Assembly: GCA_035529715.1 (NCBI GenBank)
Contig: DATKWF010000133.1
Coordinates: forward strand, 1-41,181
DNA from: DATKWF01 sp035529715
GTDB lineage: Bacteria; Chloroflexota; Dehalococcoidia; Dehalococcoidales; RBG-16-60-22
Length of the DNA: 41,181 bases
Reading direction: 5' to 3'
In this document: positions 15,537-23,753 of the stretch, one piece after another
How positions within the stretch are numbered: the stretch's first letter is position 1
Layout: each line of letters opens with the position of its first letter
The notes under the pieces: generated by a model
What the model was told of the DNA's origin: nothing
Database searches by the model: none
Seen by the model: only the letters and a program-made list of their open reading frames with translations
Program-made: the position numbers and the translations under genes

Positions 15537-15818
15537 ATGGAAGGGAAACATAAAACCAGGATTGGTCACATAGTCAGCAACCGGATGGACAAAACGGCGA
15601 TTGTAGCCGTAGAGACACCCAAGAGATTTCCATTATACAAGAAGACCATCAAAAGAGCAGTTAAGTATAAAGCTCATGATGAAAATAACGAGTGCCGCCT
15701 GGGAGACAAGGTAAGAATTATGGAAACCCGCCCGCTTTCAAAGCAAAAGCGGTGGCGTGTAACAGAAATATTAACCAAGGGAGAGGTAGCCGAGGTTCAA
15801 CCTAAAGAAATAGAGTAA
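15537..15818 (+). CDS. rpsQ: 30S ribosomal protein S17
   Basis: OB-fold primary binder of 16S rRNA. The 93 residues include GHIVSNRMDKTAIV, KRFPLYKKTIKRAVKYKAHDENN and GDKVRIMETRPLSKQKRW, all characteristic. The ATG follows rpmC by 4 nt. Confidence 0.97.
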   Translation: MEGKHKTRIGHIVSNRMDKTAIVAVETPKRFPLYKKTIKRAVKYKAHDENNECRLGDKVRIMETRPLSKQKRWRVTEILTKGEVAEVQPKEIE

Positions 15819-15837
15819 GATTTTCGGATGCGATGCT

Positions 15838-16206
15838 ATGATTCAAACATATTCCAGACTCAAAGCGGCTGATAATACCGGTGCCCGAGAAATAATGTGT
15901 ATTAACGTGCTCGGCGGCACCAGGCGGAGATATGCCCGAGTTGGTGACATCATCGTGGCTTCCGTCAAACGAGCCATCCCCGGCGCCGCCACCAAGAAGG
16001 GAGATGTGGTCAGGGCGGTTATCGTGCGCACCGCTCATCCATACCGGCGCCCTGACGGCTCTTACATCAGGTTTGATGAGAATGCAGCGGTGATTCTTAC
16101 CGATAAAAATAACCCCAAGGGAACCCGAATATTCGGGCCAGTAGCCAGGGAGCTAAGAGACAAGAATTTTACCAAGATTATTTCTCTGGCGCCTGAAGTT
16201 TTATAA
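15838..16206 (+). CDS. rplN: 50S ribosomal protein L14
   Basis: Forms an intersubunit bridge and binds RsfS in many bacteria. The 122 residues are the exact usual length. MIQTYSRLKAADNTGAREIMCI and GTRIFGPVARELRDKNFTKI are signatures. The ribosome site is weak (GGATG). It starts the spc-type part of the cluster. Confidence 0.98.
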   Translation: MIQTYSRLKAADNTGAREIMCINVLGGTRRRYARVGDIIVASVKRAIPGAATKKGDVVRAVIVRTAHPYRRPDGSYIRFDENAAVILTDKNNPKGTRIFGPVARELRDKNFTKIISLAPEVL

Positions 16207-16218
16207 GGTAAATCGACT

Positions 16219-16530
16219 ATGAAGATTAGAAAGAATGATACTGTACTGGTTATCGCCGGTAAGGATAAAGGCAAAAAGGGTAAAGTGCGCTTTGCCTATC
16301 CAAAGAAAGAACGGATACTGATTGAAGGTATCAACTTTATTAAAAAGCACTCCAAGGCAAAAGGACAGATGAAGCAGGCCGGCATAATAGACTTGGAAGC
16401 GCCGATTAACGTATCAAATGTGATGCTATTCTGCGATAAGTGTAATCGTCCGGTACGCATCGGTCACCGCTTTTTAGAGGATGGCAGAAAAGTCCGAATT
16501 TGTCGCTCCTGCCGTGAGGTGATTGACTAG
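16219..16530 (+). CDS. rplX: 50S ribosomal protein L24
   Basis: Assembly initiator at the tunnel exit. KOW-motif part: RKNDTVLVIAGKDKGKKGKV. The C-terminal part has FCDKCNRP and CRSCREVID (two CxxC), a zinc-ribbon-like end common in non-proteobacterial L24. It is 103 residues long. The stop TAG abuts the rplE ATG with no gap. Confidence 0.97.
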   Translation: MKIRKNDTVLVIAGKDKGKKGKVRFAYPKKERILIEGINFIKKHSKAKGQMKQAGIIDLEAPINVSNVMLFCDKCNRPVRIGHRFLEDGRKVRICRSCREVID

Positions 16531-17073
16531 ATGTCACGATTAAAGGACATGTATAAAAAAGAGGTTATTCCCGCGCTGATGGAGCGTTACGGGTATAAAA
16601 ATATAATGCAGGTACCAGGTCTGGATAAAGTGGTGCTTAATATCGGCTTGGGTGAGGCGACCCAGAATGCCAAAGCTTTAGAAGCAGCGGAAGGTGATTT
16701 AGCCGCCATTTCCGGGCAGCATCCGGTAATTACCCGCGCCAAAAAATCCATCGCTGCCTTCAAATTACGGAAGGAGATGCCCATCGGCGTAAAGGTAACC
16801 CTGCGGGGAGAACGAATGTATCAATTTCTTGATAAGCTGGTAAACGCCGTCTTACCCCGCATGCGTGAGTTTCAGGGGGTTCCCCCCACCTCTTTTGACG
16901 GCCGGGGCAACTACACCCTGGGATTCAGGGAGCAAACCTTCTTCCCTGAAATTGATTACGACAAGATAGACAAAGCACGAGGGCTGGAAATATCAATCAG
17001 CACTACTGCCAGGACAGATGAGGAAGGCAGACAGCTGCTGGAATTGCTGGGTATGCCTTTCAGCAAGGATTGA
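16531..17073 (+). CDS. rplE: 50S ribosomal protein L5
   Basis: Binds 5S rRNA and contacts P-site tRNA. The 180 residues are standard. KVVLNIGLGEATQNAKALEAA, GQHPVITRAKKSIAAFKLR and GVPPTSFDGRGNYTLGFREQ are conserved. GAGGTGAT inside the end of rplX serves as ribosome site. Confidence 0.98.
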   Translation: MSRLKDMYKKEVIPALMERYGYKNIMQVPGLDKVVLNIGLGEATQNAKALEAAEGDLAAISGQHPVITRAKKSIAAFKLRKEMPIGVKVTLRGERMYQFLDKLVNAVLPRMREFQGVPPTSFDGRGNYTLGFREQTFFPEIDYDKIDKARGLEISISTTARTDEEGRQLLELLGMPFSKD

Positions 17074-17083
17074 CGGAGTAATA

Positions 17084-17269
17084 ATGGCTAAGAAATCAAA
17101 AATTATAAAGGCTGGGCGTCCGACCAAATATAGAGTACAGCAGCATAATCGGTGTTACCTATGCGGTCGGCCCCGCGCTTATATTCGTAAATTCGGCTTG
17201 TGCCGCATTTGTTTTCGCAAGCTGGCCCTTACCGGTCAACTCCCCGGCGTTAGAAAATCAAGCTGGTAA
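17084..17269 (+). CDS. rpsZ: 30S ribosomal protein S14, zinc (type Z) form
   Basis: Short 61-residue S14 with a four-cysteine zinc site (CYLCGRP and CRICFRK), followed by LALTGQLPGVRKSSW. This is the C+ type Z protein rather than the longer zinc-free RpsN. The ATG at 17084 has CGGAG five nt upstream; the frame is open further into rplE but without similarity. Confidence 0.97.
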   Translation: MAKKSKIIKAGRPTKYRVQQHNRCYLCGRPRAYIRKFGLCRICFRKLALTGQLPGVRKSSW

Positions 17270-17292
17270 AAATAAAGAATTAAGGAATAGAT

Positions 17293-17691
17293 ATGACTGT
17301 CTCTGACCCGATAGCTGACATGTTAACTAGAATACGTAACGCCATCATGGCAAGGCACGACTACGTGCCGGTACCAGCCTCAAGGACGAAGCTCTCAATT
17401 ACCAAAATCCTCAAGGAAGAGGGTTTTATTAACGATTATGAGGTGCTTAAAGGTAAGCCGCACCGGGCAATTAAAATTTATCTCAAGTATGATAAAGATA
17501 ATCAGTCAGCCATTTCTGGATTGGAGCGAGTAAGCAAACCCAGTCTAAGGGTATACGTGCAACAGAAGGAAACTCCTCGTGTTTACGGCGGCTTAGGTAT
17601 TGCCATCGTTTCCACTTCACAGGGGCTGAAAACCGGGCAACAAGCCCGGCGTTCCGGGATTGGTGGTGAACTCTTATGTTATATATGGTAA
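17293..17691 (+). CDS. rpsH: 30S ribosomal protein S8
   Basis: Central-domain organiser of 16S rRNA and, in E. coli, the spc-operon repressor. The 132 residues include DPIADMLTRIRNAIMARH and the C-terminal VSTSQGLKTGQQARRSGIGGELLCYIW block. AAGGAA precedes the ATG. Confidence 0.97.
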   Translation: MTVSDPIADMLTRIRNAIMARHDYVPVPASRTKLSITKILKEEGFINDYEVLKGKPHRAIKIYLKYDKDNQSAISGLERVSKPSLRVYVQQKETPRVYGGLGIAIVSTSQGLKTGQQARRSGIGGELLCYIW

Positions 17692-17713
17692 ATCGGCTTT
17701 GGAGTGATATTCT

Positions 17714-18265
17714 ATGTCCAGAATAGGGCGAATGCCAGTAACTGTGCCACCGGGGGTGACGGTGACTATTGAAGAGAGCAAGGTTACTGTAACCGGACCC
17801 AAAGGAGAGCTTAGCCGCTGTCTCAGCCCGGATATGGCCATTACCCGCGATAACAATAATTTAATTGTGTCACGACCCAGTGATAGCAAGGTGCACCGTT
17901 CCCTGCACGGGCTGACACGAAGCCTTCTGGCTAACATGGTAACAGGAGTAAGCACTGGCTTTGAGAAGAGCCTGGAAATAGTAGGTGTGGGTTATCGGGC
18001 TGAAAAAACCGGGGACAAGCTAACAATCCGCGCCGGGCACTCACACCCGGTAGAAGTATCCCCGCTATCAGGCATCTCTTTAGATGTCGAGGGAGCAAAC
18101 CGGATTAAAGTTAGCGGGATTGACAGAGAGGCGGTCGGCGAGATGGCAGCCAGAATTCGGTCCATTCGCCCCCCTGATGCCTACAAAGGTAAGGGCATCA
18201 GATATGCCGGAGAGGTGGTTCACCTCAAGCCGGGTAAAGCTGGTAAAATGGTCGGGAAGAAGTAA
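17714..18265 (+). CDS. rplF: 50S ribosomal protein L6
   Basis: Two-domain protein near the sarcin-ricin loop where EF-G and EF-Tu act. The 183 residues are normal. MSRIGRMPVTVPPGV, HGLTRSLLANMVTGVSTGFEK and IRPPDAYKGKGIRYAGE are diagnostic. rplR follows after 2 nt. Confidence 0.98.
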   Translation: MSRIGRMPVTVPPGVTVTIEESKVTVTGPKGELSRCLSPDMAITRDNNNLIVSRPSDSKVHRSLHGLTRSLLANMVTGVSTGFEKSLEIVGVGYRAEKTGDKLTIRAGHSHPVEVSPLSGISLDVEGANRIKVSGIDREAVGEMAARIRSIRPPDAYKGKGIRYAGEVVHLKPGKAGKMVGKK

Positions 18266-18267
18266 CT

Positions 18268-18630
18268 ATGAAGAATAACACAAGATTAGCACGCTGCCGA
18301 AGGCACTCACGAGTTAGACTTAAGGTTAAGGGCACCACTGCCAGACCCCGTTTGTGCGTTTTCCGCAGCTTGAACCACATCTATGCTCAAGTTATTGATG
18401 ACTCACGGGGACACACGCTGGTCTCAGCTTCAACCCTTGACCCGGAAATAAGAGCTGAAACTGACGGCAAAGCAAAGACAGGTAAGGCCGAGCTTATCGG
18501 CTCCCTGCTAGCTAAACGTGCCCTGGATAAAGAAATAAAGCAGGTCGCCTTTGACCGTGGCGGCTATAAATATCACGGCAGGGTTAAAGCCCTGGCCGAG
18601 GCCGCCCGGCAGGCCGGACTGAAATTCTGA
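18268..18630 (+). CDS. rplR: 50S ribosomal protein L18
   Basis: 5S rRNA-binding protein. The 120 residues have the basic N-terminus, RPRLCVFRSLNHIYAQVIDD and FDRGGYKYHGRVKALAEAAR, as usual. It starts 2 nt after rplF with GGGAAGAAG upstream. Confidence 0.97.
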   Translation: MKNNTRLARCRRHSRVRLKVKGTTARPRLCVFRSLNHIYAQVIDDSRGHTLVSASTLDPEIRAETDGKAKTGKAELIGSLLAKRALDKEIKQVAFDRGGYKYHGRVKALAEAARQAGLKF

Positions 18631-18643
18631 AAGAGAAAAACTA

Positions 18644-19168
18644 ATGACGAAACCAATAAGTAAAATAGATACAACCGAACTGACCCTGACCGATAAACTA
18701 ATGTATATAAACCGCGTGGCCAAGGTAATGAAAGGCGGTAAGCGCCTCCGCTTCAGCGCTCTGGTGGTAACCGGCGATGGCAATGGCCATGTAGGCCTTG
18801 GCACTGGTAAAGCCAATGAAGTGCCAGCCGCAATCAGCAAGGGCGGAGCCACTGCCAGAAAGAACCTGATTAAAGTACCGCTGGCTGGAACCACTATCCC
18901 CCATGAAATAACAGTCAAGCTTGGTGCCGCCAGGGTCATGCTAAAACCAGCCTCACCCGGTACCGGTGTTATTGCCGGCGGTAGCGTCAGAGCCGTGCTG
19001 GAGGCATGCGGCGTCAAGGATATTCTGACTAAATCGCTGGGCAGCTCCAATCACATCAATGTAGCCAAAGCAACTATACTCGCCCTCAGCCAACTTAAAG
19101 AGCCGAAAGAGGAGCTAGCCAAACGCAAGTCAACCATTGCCACAGAGGAGACGGTAACCAGTGACTAA
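18644..19168 (+). CDS. rpsE: 30S ribosomal protein S5
   Basis: Fidelity protein (ram site) near the decoding centre. The 174 residues hold GNGHVGLGTGKANEVPAAI, the PGTGVIAGGSVRAVLEACGVKD loop and SSNHINVAKATILAL. A short polar tail follows. The end overlaps rpmD by 8 nt. Confidence 0.98.
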   Translation: MTKPISKIDTTELTLTDKLMYINRVAKVMKGGKRLRFSALVVTGDGNGHVGLGTGKANEVPAAISKGGATARKNLIKVPLAGTTIPHEITVKLGAARVMLKPASPGTGVIAGGSVRAVLEACGVKDILTKSLGSSNHINVAKATILALSQLKEPKEELAKRKSTIATEETVTSD

Positions 19169-19346
19169 ATTGCGTATTACCTGGATAAAAAGTGGTATCG
19201 GCCATAAGGAGAACCAGAAAAAGACTCTGGTATCCCTTGGTTTTCATCGGCTGAATCAGAGTGTTATACATGAGGACTCAATGCCAATTCGGGGCATGAT
19301 TAATAAAGTAAGACATCTAGTTAAGGTGGAGGAAGAAAGCTCGTGA
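19161..19346 (+). CDS. rpmD: 50S ribosomal protein L30
   Basis: Small 61-residue large-subunit protein. LRITWIKSGIGHKENQKKTLVSLGFHRLNQ is the normal family profile. It starts with GTG inside the end of rpsE (8-nt overlap) and ends in a GTGA junction with rplO (4-nt overlap), suggesting coupled translation. Confidence 0.96.
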   Translation: MTKLRITWIKSGIGHKENQKKTLVSLGFHRLNQSVIHEDSMPIRGMINKVRHLVKVEEESS

Positions 19347-19807
19347 GACAGGATACTCTCTCCCCAGCACCAAACTCCAAGCATGCCAGAAAACGAGTGG
19401 GGCGGGGAAACGGCAGTGGTCATGGCACCTACTCTGGACGGGGCTGCAAAGGACAGAAGTCACGCAGCGGTCACAGTATGCGCCCGGGTTTTGAAGGCGG
19501 ACAGCTGCCTTTAATCAAGCGCCTGCCGCGAAAGCGTGGCTTTGTCAATATATTCCGGACAGAGTACAGCACGGTCAATCTAGATAAACTTAGCATCTTT
19601 GAGTCTGGCAGCGAGGTAACGCCAGAAAAGCTGGTAGCCGCCGGAGTGGTAAAATCTCGGCGACATCCGATTAAGATTCTGGCTAACGGTGATATTAGTT
19701 ATCCCCTTGTGGTAAAGGCAAACAAGTTTTCGGCGGCGGCCAAAGCCAAGATAGAGGCTGCCGGGGGGAAAGCCGAGGAGGTGGAGTATGCGGCCGAGGC
19801 AAAGTAA
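19343..19807 (+). CDS. rplO: 50S ribosomal protein L15
   Basis: Late-assembly protein with a long glycine-rich N-terminal arm: KRVGRGNGSGHGTYSGRGCKGQ, then RPGFEGGQLPLIKRLPRKRGF. It is 154 residues long. The GTG start overlaps the rpmD stop by 4 nt. The end overlaps the chosen secY start by 20 nt. Confidence 0.97.
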   Translation: MRQDTLSPAPNSKHARKRVGRGNGSGHGTYSGRGCKGQKSRSGHSMRPGFEGGQLPLIKRLPRKRGFVNIFRTEYSTVNLDKLSIFESGSEVTPEKLVAAGVVKSRRHPIKILANGDISYPLVVKANKFSAAAKAKIEAAGGKAEEVEYAAEAK

Positions 19808-21104
19808 GCCACGATTACTCCAGGCAATGATTGATGCCTTCAGTCTGCCTGATTTAAGACGCCGAATTTTAATTACCGTAGGTATTCTGGTAATCTTCCG
19901 CTTTATAGCGCATATACCCCTCCCCGGAGTAGACCTTGACGCCCTGCAAGCGCTGTTTGAGCGCAACGCACTATTGGGTATGCTTGACATGTTCAGCGGT
20001 GGTGCTATGAGACGACTCAGCATAGCCGCCATGGGGGTCTATCCCTATATCACCGCCTCAATTATTATGATGCTGCTGGTGCCGGTTATCCCGCGGTTGC
20101 AGGCCCTTTCCCGGGAGGGAGAGTCAGGTAGAAACAAGATTAATCTGATAACGCACTGGCTTGTTCTCCCCCTGGCCTCTGTTCAGGGATATGGACAGCT
20201 GGTATACCTCCAGCGTGAGGGTGCTATCGCCAGTGCCGCCCCCCTGCCAATGATAGCCATGGTGCTGTCAATGGTGGCAGGCACCTTATTTTTAGTCTGG
20301 GTAGGTGAGCTTATCACTGAATATGGTATCGGCAATGGTATATCTATAATAATTTTTGGCGGTATCGTCGCTGGTTTACCGGAGATGATCGGTCAGGGCT
20401 TTCTGGCCAAGGAAAACTTCGGCGGTCTGGCCGTTTATGTTCTCCTCGTCCTGGTCACAATTGCGGTAATAGTCATCTTTACCGAGGCACACCGCCGCAT
20501 TCCAGTGCAATACGCCCGCAGTGTTTTCCGCGGCGGCCGTATGTATCGGCAATCGGGAACAACCCACATTCCACTGCGGGTAAACAGTGCCGGTATGATA
20601 CCGCTTATCTTTGCTATGTCCGTGGTACTCTTCCCCGGTATTGTCGCCAGTTACTTTGCCAATCCCGCTGGGGTAGATCCTAATTTTGCCAATACGCTTA
20701 TGAACTTATTTAGACCTGATGCTCCCCTACCCATGGGGTTTTTCTACTGGGGTCTATATTTCGCACTGGCAGTCGCCTTTGCCTTCTTCTACACCATGGT
20801 TATATTTCAAAATCAGGACTTGCCCAATGTTTTGCAGCGCCAAGGTGGGTTCATCCCCGGCATCCGACCGGGGAAACAAACCTCCACTTACTTAAATGGA
20901 GTAATCCACCGTATCACCTGGGGTGGGGCTCTTTTTCTAGCCTGTGTGGCAATAATGCCCTTTGCCGCCCGGCATGTTAGCAATGTTCAGGTGATACAGC
21001 TATCCAGCCTGGGCTTACTCATCATGGTTGGCGTGGTCCTGGATACCATGAAGCAGCTCGAGGCACAACTGGTAATGCGGCGCTATGAAGGCTTTATCAA
21101 ATAG
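19788..21104 (+). CDS. secY: preprotein translocase subunit SecY
   Basis: Channel of the Sec translocon in the inner membrane, partner of SecE, SecG and SecA. The 438 residues have about ten hydrophobic helices. Recognised parts are PLPGVD after TM1, the plug region GGAMRRLSIAAMGVYPYITASI, GIGNGISIIIF and IPVQYARS. I chose ATG 19788 because GAGGAGGTGGAG lies directly upstream, although it overlaps rplO by 20 nt. ATG 19827 (425 residues, starting MIDAFSLPDLRRR) is possible and nearer to many homologues. adk follows as in many spc operons. Confidence 0.97.
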   Translation: MRPRQSKPRLLQAMIDAFSLPDLRRRILITVGILVIFRFIAHIPLPGVDLDALQALFERNALLGMLDMFSGGAMRRLSIAAMGVYPYITASIIMMLLVPVIPRLQALSREGESGRNKINLITHWLVLPLASVQGYGQLVYLQREGAIASAAPLPMIAMVLSMVAGTLFLVWVGELITEYGIGNGISIIIFGGIVAGLPEMIGQGFLAKENFGGLAVYVLLVLVTIAVIVIFTEAHRRIPVQYARSVFRGGRMYRQSGTTHIPLRVNSAGMIPLIFAMSVVLFPGIVASYFANPAGVDPNFANTLMNLFRPDAPLPMGFFYWGLYFALAVAFAFFYTMVIFQNQDLPNVLQRQGGFIPGIRPGKQTSTYLNGVIHRITWGGALFLACVAIMPFAARHVSNVQVIQLSSLGLLIMVGVVLDTMKQLEAQLVMRRYEGFIK

Positions 21105-21113
21105 GAGTAAAAG

Positions 21114-21776
21114 TTGTATATTATTCTTCTGGGAGCTCCCGGGGCAGGCAAGGGCACACAGGCTGCCATTGTCGCCCAGAAACTGAACTTGGTACATATC
21201 GCCCCTGGTGACCTGTTCCGACAGGCACTGGAGCGGGGAACTAAGCTGGGACTACAGGCTAAATATTATATGGAAAAAGGAGTACTGGTTCCTGACGAGA
21301 TAGCAACACAAATGGTTTTAGAGCGGATGTCAGCTCCAGACTGTGCCAGCGGGGTAATTCTTGATGGCTTCCCCCGAAACCTGAAGCAGGCAGAGGCACT
21401 GGATAAAGCCTTATCTCAACAGGACAAGACTGTGGACAGCGTAGTACATATCAAGGTACCTGAAGAGGAACTTATGAAGAGACTCAGCGGACGCTGGATT
21501 TGCCGCCAATGCCAGACAGTTTACCATGAAATAAATTCACCCCCCGGAGTCAGCGGTAAGTGTGATAAGTGCAGCGGTGAGCTGTACCAGCGCCCTGATG
21601 ATACTGCCGAAACCATCAAAAAACGGTTAGAGGTATATTTTGCGGAGACAGCCCCTCTTATTGACCACTATACCCGGGGGGACAGGCTAATAGAAATTGA
21701 CGGGGTGGGGAGTGTAGATAAGGTAGCTCAGAGAATTTTGGCCGTCCTCCAGGCAAAGGAGTTCGCCACCAGATGA
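21114..21776 (+). CDS. adk: adenylate kinase, zinc-binding long form
   Basis: Interconverts ATP, AMP and ADP. P-loop GAPGAGKGT (7-15), AMP-binding GDLFRQA and GFPRNLKQAEAL, then a LID domain with four cysteines (CRQCQTVYHE and CDKCSGE), that is, the zinc-containing long form found in Gram-positive and thermophilic lineages. The 220 residues are normal. The start is TTG with AGGAG upstream. The end overlaps map by 4 nt (ATGA). Confidence 0.97.
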   Translation: MYIILLGAPGAGKGTQAAIVAQKLNLVHIAPGDLFRQALERGTKLGLQAKYYMEKGVLVPDEIATQMVLERMSAPDCASGVILDGFPRNLKQAEALDKALSQQDKTVDSVVHIKVPEEELMKRLSGRWICRQCQTVYHEINSPPGVSGKCDKCSGELYQRPDDTAETIKKRLEVYFAETAPLIDHYTRGDRLIEIDGVGSVDKVAQRILAVLQAKEFATR

Positions 21777-22546
21777 GCACAATCTTTAGAGGTACAGAAA
21801 TCAAAAGCGCTAAAGAGATTGATGCTATGCGTCAAGCCGGGAAAATTGTGGCTAGCATATTAGAAACACTGAGTAAACATACAAAACCCGGGATTAAGAC
21901 AAAAGAGCTAGATAATATCGCCGATAGAGAGCTAAAAAGGCATGGAGCCAAAGCCTCATTTAAGGGATACCATGGCTTTCCGGCCAACCTCTGTGTCTCA
22001 GTAAATGATGAGATAGTGCATGGGATTCCGGGAAGGAAAATATTGCATGAAGGTGATATCGTATCACTTGACTTCGGTGCCATTTTTGATGGTTATCAGG
22101 CTGATGCGGCAATGACAGTAGGTGTCGGAAAGATAAACTCAACGGCTAAACAGCTCATGGAAGTTACCGAGGGTGCCCTGGAGGCAGGTATTAATGCCGC
22201 CCATTCTGGAGCAAGATTGGGAGATATTTCCGCTGCCATTCAAAATCATGCGGAATCAAGAGGCTTCTCGGTGGTGCGTGAGTATACCGGGCATGGCATT
22301 GGGCGGGAAATGCACGAGGAACCACAAATACCCAACTTCGGCATTCCCGGCTCAGGACCAGTATTAAAAAAAGGGATGGCGCTCGCCCTGGAACCTATGG
22401 TAAATGCCGGTGACTGGCATACCCGACAGGGTGATGACCACTGGACGGTGACCACCGTCGATGGAAGTCTTTCGGCGCACTTTGAACATACTATTGTCAT
22501 CACTGATGGTGAAGCGGAGGTGCTTACTAAAGGAGTCTATGCCTAA
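21773..22546 (+). CDS. map: methionine aminopeptidase type I
   Basis: Removes the initiator Met from nascent proteins. The five metal ligands are recognisable: Asp in SLDFGAIFDGYQADAA (two Asp), His in GHGIGREMHEEP, Glu in ALEPMV and Glu in HFEHTIVIT. It is 257 residues long, with no N-terminal zinc or SH3 extension, so type Ia. It overlaps adk by 4 nt and infA by 8 nt. Confidence 0.97.
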   Translation: MSTIFRGTEIKSAKEIDAMRQAGKIVASILETLSKHTKPGIKTKELDNIADRELKRHGAKASFKGYHGFPANLCVSVNDEIVHGIPGRKILHEGDIVSLDFGAIFDGYQADAAMTVGVGKINSTAKQLMEVTEGALEAGINAAHSGARLGDISAAIQNHAESRGFSVVREYTGHGIGREMHEEPQIPNFGIPGSGPVLKKGMALALEPMVNAGDWHTRQGDDHWTVTTVDGSLSAHFEHTIVITDGEAEVLTKGVYA

Positions 22547-22757
22547 GAAAGATGCTATTGAGGTTGAGGGAACAGTAGAGGAGGCTCTACCTAATGCCAT
22601 GTTTCGCGTTGAGTTACCTAATGGACACAAGGTGCTGGCTCATATCTCGGGCAAGATACGGATGCACTACATCAGGGTCTTACCCGGTGATAAGGTATTG
22701 ATAGAGCTGTCTCCCTACGACCTGAGTCGGGGTAGGATTACCTATCGTTTTAAGTGA
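22539..22757 (+). CDS. infA: translation initiation factor IF-1
   Basis: OB-fold factor that occupies the A site during initiation. The 72 residues are the standard length. EVEGTVEEALPNAMFRVELPNGH, AHISGKIRMHYIRVLPGDKV and ELSPYDLSRGRITYRFK match the family throughout. The ATG at 22539 lies 8 nt inside the end of map with AAAGGAG upstream; earlier in-frame ATGs would add residues without similarity. Confidence 0.98.
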   Translation: MPKKDAIEVEGTVEEALPNAMFRVELPNGHKVLAHISGKIRMHYIRVLPGDKVLIELSPYDLSRGRITYRFK

Positions 22758-22773
22758 GTTGAGTGAGTCAATT

Positions 22774-22887
22774 ATGAAAGTTAAAGCTTCAGTAAAAGTT
22801 AGATGTGAAAAGTGCAAGGTGGTAAAAAGGCGGGGAGTAGTTAGAATTATCTGCCCCAACCCGAAGCACAAGCAGAGGCAGGGCTAA
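22774..22887 (+). CDS. rpmJ: 50S ribosomal protein L36, zinc form
   Basis: A 37-residue protein: MKVKASVKVRCEKCK, a basic middle, then IICPNPKHKQRQG. The C-x2-C and C-x4-H ligands form the classical L36 zinc finger. The opening (KASVKVRCEKCK) and HKQRQG end are diagnostic. The position between infA and rpsM is the usual one. Confidence 0.97.
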   Translation: MKVKASVKVRCEKCKVVKRRGVVRIICPNPKHKQRQG

Positions 22888-22913
22888 TCTTACGTAAAGT
22901 AAGGAGGAAGTAG

Positions 22914-23303
22914 ATGGCACGTATTGCCGGGGTAGATATACCCAGAAATAAGCAGGTTTGGGTTTCATTGCAATATATCTACGGCATCGGGACTACCTTG
23001 AGCCAGAAGATTCTGGCGCAGGCTGAAATCAGCCCTGATACCAAGGTAAGCGACCTTACCGAAGAAGAAGTCAACCGCCTCCGCGAGCTTATTGACCGTG
23101 AGCATAAGGTTGAAGGCGAACTGAGGAAAGAGGTTAACCTTAATATCAAACGTCTCACTGAAATTGGAAGCTACCGGGGTGGCCGGCATCGCCGCAGTTT
23201 GCCAGTCAGGGGACAGCGAACACGAACCAATGCTCGAGCCAGGCGCGGTCCTCGCAAAACGGTAGCCGGCAGAGGCCAGAGGCGCGGCATGACCAAGAAA
23301 TAA
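22914..23303 (+). CDS. rpsM: 30S ribosomal protein S13
   Basis: Head protein contacting P-site tRNA and L5. It is 129 residues long. ARIAGVDIPRNKQVWVSLQYIYGIG, GSYRGGRHRRSLPVRGQRTRTNARARRG and the basic KKTVAG-like end are typical. AAGGAGGAAG precedes the ATG. It begins the alpha-operon part of the cluster. Confidence 0.98.
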   Translation: MARIAGVDIPRNKQVWVSLQYIYGIGTTLSQKILAQAEISPDTKVSDLTEEEVNRLRELIDREHKVEGELRKEVNLNIKRLTEIGSYRGGRHRRSLPVRGQRTRTNARARRGPRKTVAGRGQRRGMTKK

Positions 23304-23348
23304 ACTAAACTGATATAATTAAGAATTAAGAATTAAGAGGGAAGCAAA

Positions 23349-23741
23349 ATGCCACAGAAGAAAAAAACCAAAGCCAAACGGCGGGAACGTAAGTCTATTC
23401 CCACTGGGAGAGCCTATATCCAATCTACTTTTAACAATACCATAGTGACCCTTACCGACCCCCAGGGCAATGTTATTGCCTGGGGAAGCTCGGGGACAGC
23501 CGGCTTCAAGGGCTCGCGCAAGGGCACTCCTTACGCTGCCCAAATGGCGGCTCGCGATGCGGCGCGGAAAGCTATGACTCACGGCTTACGCCAGATAGAG
23601 GTATTCGTTAAGGGTCCGGGTAGCGGTCGTGAGGCAGCTATCCGCTCTCTACAGAGTTCCGGGCTTTATATTACCGGTATCAGGGATGTGACTCCCATCC
23701 CGCATAATGGTTGTCGCCCACCCAAAAAGAGGCGAGTATAG
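23349..23741 (+). CDS. rpsK: 30S ribosomal protein S11
   Basis: Platform protein near the E site. It is 130 residues long. AYIQSTFNNTIVTLTDPQGN, WGSSGTAGFKGSRKGTPYAAQMAA and PIPHNGCRPPKKRRV are family signatures. The 45-nt gap from rpsM holds three tandem AATTAAG units (23317-23337) and then the AGAGGGAAG ribosome site. Confidence 0.98.
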   Translation: MPQKKKTKAKRRERKSIPTGRAYIQSTFNNTIVTLTDPQGNVIAWGSSGTAGFKGSRKGTPYAAQMAARDAARKAMTHGLRQIEVFVKGPGSGREAAIRSLQSSGLYITGIRDVTPIPHNGCRPPKKRRV

Positions 23742-23753
23742 GAGAGAGGGGAA

